A DNA stretch of 7,408 nucleotides from JBDTRY01 sp039931435 (GTDB taxonomy: Bacteria > Acidobacteriota > Thermoanaerobaculia > Gp7-AA8), in assembly GCA_039931435.1 (NCBI GenBank), contig JBDTRY010000195.1:1-7408 (forward strand), written 5' to 3'. The translations under genes and the position numbers were made by a program. Positions within the stretch are counted from its first letter, which is position 1. Each line of letters starts with the position of its first letter. The notes beneath the pieces are model-generated. The model saw only the letters and a program-made list of their open reading frames with translations, ran no database searches and was not told the DNA's origin. Below, piece by piece: positions 5,647 to 7,408 of the stretch.

Positions 5647-6387
5647 ATGAATCTCGAACCTGTGGACATTCTCGTAATCGGGGCACATGCCGACGACATC
5701 GAACTTTCCTGCGGTGGAACGGTAGCCCTGGCCGTCGATGCGGGCCAGCGGGTCGGGCTCGTCGATCTCACCGGGGGAGAGATGGGAACTCGCGGCACCG
5801 CGGAGACGCGGATCCTGGAATCGGCCGCAGCGCGTGATGTGCTCGGGGCGAGGTTTCGTGAGGCTCTGGATTTCGGAGACGGGGGATTGCTGACAGGTCG
5901 CGAACAGGAACTGCAGTTGATTGAAGTGATCAGACGCACGCGTCCGGCGATCGTTGTTGCTCCTTACCCCGACGATCGTCATCCCGATCACGCCCGTGCC
6001 GGACGGCTGGTTACGGACGCTGCCTTCTATGCCGGATTGGCCAAACTGCAGACGGGTCCGGATACCGGCACCGCGCATCGTCCGCAAGCGGTGTTGTATT
6101 ACCTGCTGAACTACCCGGTGCCACCGTCGTTCGTCGTAGACATCTCGAAAGTCTGGCGCCGGAAGATGGATGCTATCGCCGCCTACGGGACGCAGTTCTA
6201 CAATCCCCAGTCGAAGGAGGAGGAGCCTACCTTGCTTTCGAAGAAGTCCTTTATCGACTGGATTGAAGGGCGGGCCCGGCACTACGGCTCGCTCATCGGC
6301 GCCGACTACGGCGAGCCTTTCTTCAGCAAGCAGCCTCCCAAGGTTGCAGACCTCGTGGCGGCCTACTGCGGACGGGAATTGTCATGA
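5647..6387 (+). CDS. bshB1: Bacillithiol biosynthesis deacetylase BshB1
   Basis: This zinc-dependent LmbE/PIG-L-type deacetylase removes acetate from GlcNAc-malate to give GlcN-malate, the second step of bacillithiol synthesis. It has 246 residues, normal for the family. The N-terminal GAHADDIELSCGG (12-24) is the AHPDDxExxCGG signature; His14 and Asp17 should bind zinc and Asp16 should be the catalytic base. Pro is replaced by Ala in HADD. PDDRHPDHARAG (108-119) supplies His112 and the third zinc ligand His115. LTGGEMGTRGT (41-51) and the YGTQF stretch (180-184) also match BshB1. Some LmbE proteins act on mycothiol or on bacillithiol conjugates (Bca), but the operon with bshC and bshA fixes the role. 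Its stop overlaps the bshA start as ATGA. Confidence 0.95.
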   Translation: MNLEPVDILVIGAHADDIELSCGGTVALAVDAGQRVGLVDLTGGEMGTRGTAETRILESAAARDVLGARFREALDFGDGGLLTGREQELQLIEVIRRTRPAIVVAPYPDDRHPDHARAGRLVTDAAFYAGLAKLQTGPDTGTAHRPQAVLYYLLNYPVPPSFVVDISKVWRRKMDAIAAYGTQFYNPQSKEEEPTLLSKKSFIDWIEGRARHYGSLIGADYGEPFFSKQPPKVADLVAAYCGRELS

Positions 6388-7408
6388 AAATCGGGATCAC
6401 CTGCTATCCAACTTTCGGCGGTTCCGGAGTGATCGCCACCGAACTGGGGATTGCCCTGGCCGGAAACGGTGATGAGGTGCATTTCATCAGCTACGCCCTG
6501 CCTTCGCGACTGAACGTTCTGCATGAGCGCATTCGCTTCCACGAAGTGACGGTCACGCCCTATCCGTTGTTCAGCGATTACCCGCCTTACACGCTGGCGC
6601 TGGCCACGAAGATGGCGGAGGTGGCGGCGTACGAAAAACTGGAAATCCTCCATGTGCACTACGCAATCCCTCACGCCATCAGCGCCTTTCTGGCCAAGCA
6701 GATTCTGAAATCGGAGCTGAAGGTAATCACCACACTCCACGGGACGGACATCACGCTGGTTGGAAGAGACGAGAGTTATCTCCCCATCACACGCTTCGGG
6801 ATCGAGTCCTCGGATGGGGTAACGGCCGTTTCGCAATGGCTGAAGAATGAAACAGTCGAACACTTCCATACGGAAAAGACCATCAACGTCATCCCGAACT
6901 TTGTCGACGCTTCGAGGTTTCGCCGGACGCCGAGCGCCATTCCGCAGATGTTTGGCTGCGGAACGGACAAGATCGTCTGTCACATCTCGAACTTTCGCCC
7001 GGTGAAGCGGATCATGGACGTGATGGAGACGTTTCTGGCCATCACCCGCAGCGTTCCCAGCAAGCTGCTGATGATCGGCGACGGCCCGGACCGCTCCAAG
7101 GCCGAGGCCTTCTGCCGCGACCGCCGCCTGCGTGACCGGGTCTTCTTCCTCGGAAACATTCCGAACCTCGAAGAGATCCTCGGTGCCTGCGACCTGTTCC
7201 TTCTGCCCTCGGAGACGGAGTCATTCGGTATGGCTGCCCTCGAAGCGCTTGCTTCCGAAGTTCCCGTCATCGCCACAAGGGCAGGCGGCCTGCCGGAGCT
7301 GATTGTTGAGGGGGAGGTGGGCTATCTCTGCGAGGTGGGCGATGTGGCGGCCATGGCCGAGCGGGCAATCGAGATCCTTTGTGACGATGCCCTGCGGCGG
7401 CGAATGGG
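6384..7408 (+). CDS. bshA: N-acetyl-alpha-D-glucosaminyl L-malate synthase BshA, 3' end cut by the window edge
   Basis: This GT4-family (GT-B fold) glycosyltransferase transfers GlcNAc from UDP-GlcNAc to L-malate, the first committed step of bacillithiol synthesis. About 341 residues are visible; BshA is usually about 375-385, so some 35-40 C-terminal residues are missing. Diagnostic pieces are ITCYPTFGGSGVIATELG (5-22), HVHYAIPHA (90-98), TTLHGTDITLVG (117-127 region), SNFRPVKR (202-209) and the nucleotide-sugar EX7E motif in ESFGMAALE (Glu279, Glu287) followed by GGLPELI. These match BshA better than general GT4 enzymes. The ATG overlaps the bshB1 stop by four bases, so BshA is translated as part of the operon even though it acts first in the pathway. 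Confidence 0.96.
   Translation, partial: MKIGITCYPTFGGSGVIATELGIALAGNGDEVHFISYALPSRLNVLHERIRFHEVTVTPYPLFSDYPPYTLALATKMAEVAAYEKLEILHVHYAIPHAISAFLAKQILKSELKVITTLHGTDITLVGRDESYLPITRFGIESSDGVTAVSQWLKNETVEHFHTEKTINVIPNFVDASRFRRTPSAIPQMFGCGTDKIVCHISNFRPVKRIMDVMETFLAITRSVPSKLLMIGDGPDRSKAEAFCRDRRLRDRVFFLGNIPNLEEILGACDLFLLPSETESFGMAALEALASEVPVIATRAGGLPELIVEGEVGYLCEVGDVAAMAERAIEILCDDALRRRM

Noticed and set aside
5470..6282. 270-codon open frame on the minus strand opposite bshC/bshB1
   Set aside because: It is antisense to two well-supported genes, has no recognisable domain, and long antisense frames are expected at this GC content.
6363..6983. 206-codon minus-strand frame opposite bshA
   Set aside because: Antisense to a clear BshA with no domain of its own.
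1..7408. CRISPR array, tRNA, rRNA or phage genes
   Set aside because: No regularly spaced repeats, no tRNA-like cloverleaf or rRNA sequence, and no phage-type proteins were seen on either strand.

Overview
The window is GC-rich, densely coding bacterial chromosome. The clearest content is a bacillithiol biosynthesis cluster (bshC, bshB1, bshA). Three other things fit a Gram-negative phylum that makes bacillithiol: high GC, a lipoprotein fused to ankyrin repeats, and a methyltransferase joined to the bsh genes. Acidobacteriota is my best guess and a related phylum is possible. This is inference from gene content, not a computed placement.

Left part, minus strand (1-1475): an AraC-family regulator is followed 45 bases later by a KDPG/KHG-type aldolase that runs off the left edge. 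They probably form a small carbohydrate-acid catabolic unit, with the regulator transcribed first. A divergent intergenic region (about 1476-1717) separates them from the plus-strand genes and holds a 14-base palindrome.

Middle, plus strand (1718-3211): a predicted lipoprotein has a serine beta-lactamase/esterase-like (PF00144-type) domain followed by about four ankyrin repeats. Its ribosome-binding site lies inside a 47-base element, and a diverged second copy of that element (about 85% identical by eye) lies just downstream of the gene.

Right part, plus strand (about 3321-7408): a SAM-dependent methyltransferase (TTG start), bshC, bshB1 and bshA are packed with 4-base ATGA overlaps or an 8-base gap, so they are almost certainly one operon. 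BshA makes GlcNAc-malate, BshB1 deacetylates it to GlcN-malate, and BshC adds cysteine to give bacillithiol. The methyltransferase is a good candidate for a last step giving N-methyl-bacillithiol, as known for NmbA of green sulfur bacteria.

The operon leader may be the least described part. A perfect 9-bp inverted repeat would hide the methyltransferase Shine-Dalgarno sequence and ends exactly at the TTG start. A possible 20-codon leader ORF runs through that hairpin, carries one Cys codon at the loop entrance, and stops on the base before the TTG. This suggests translational control of thiol synthesis, but it is a hypothesis read by eye from one sequence.
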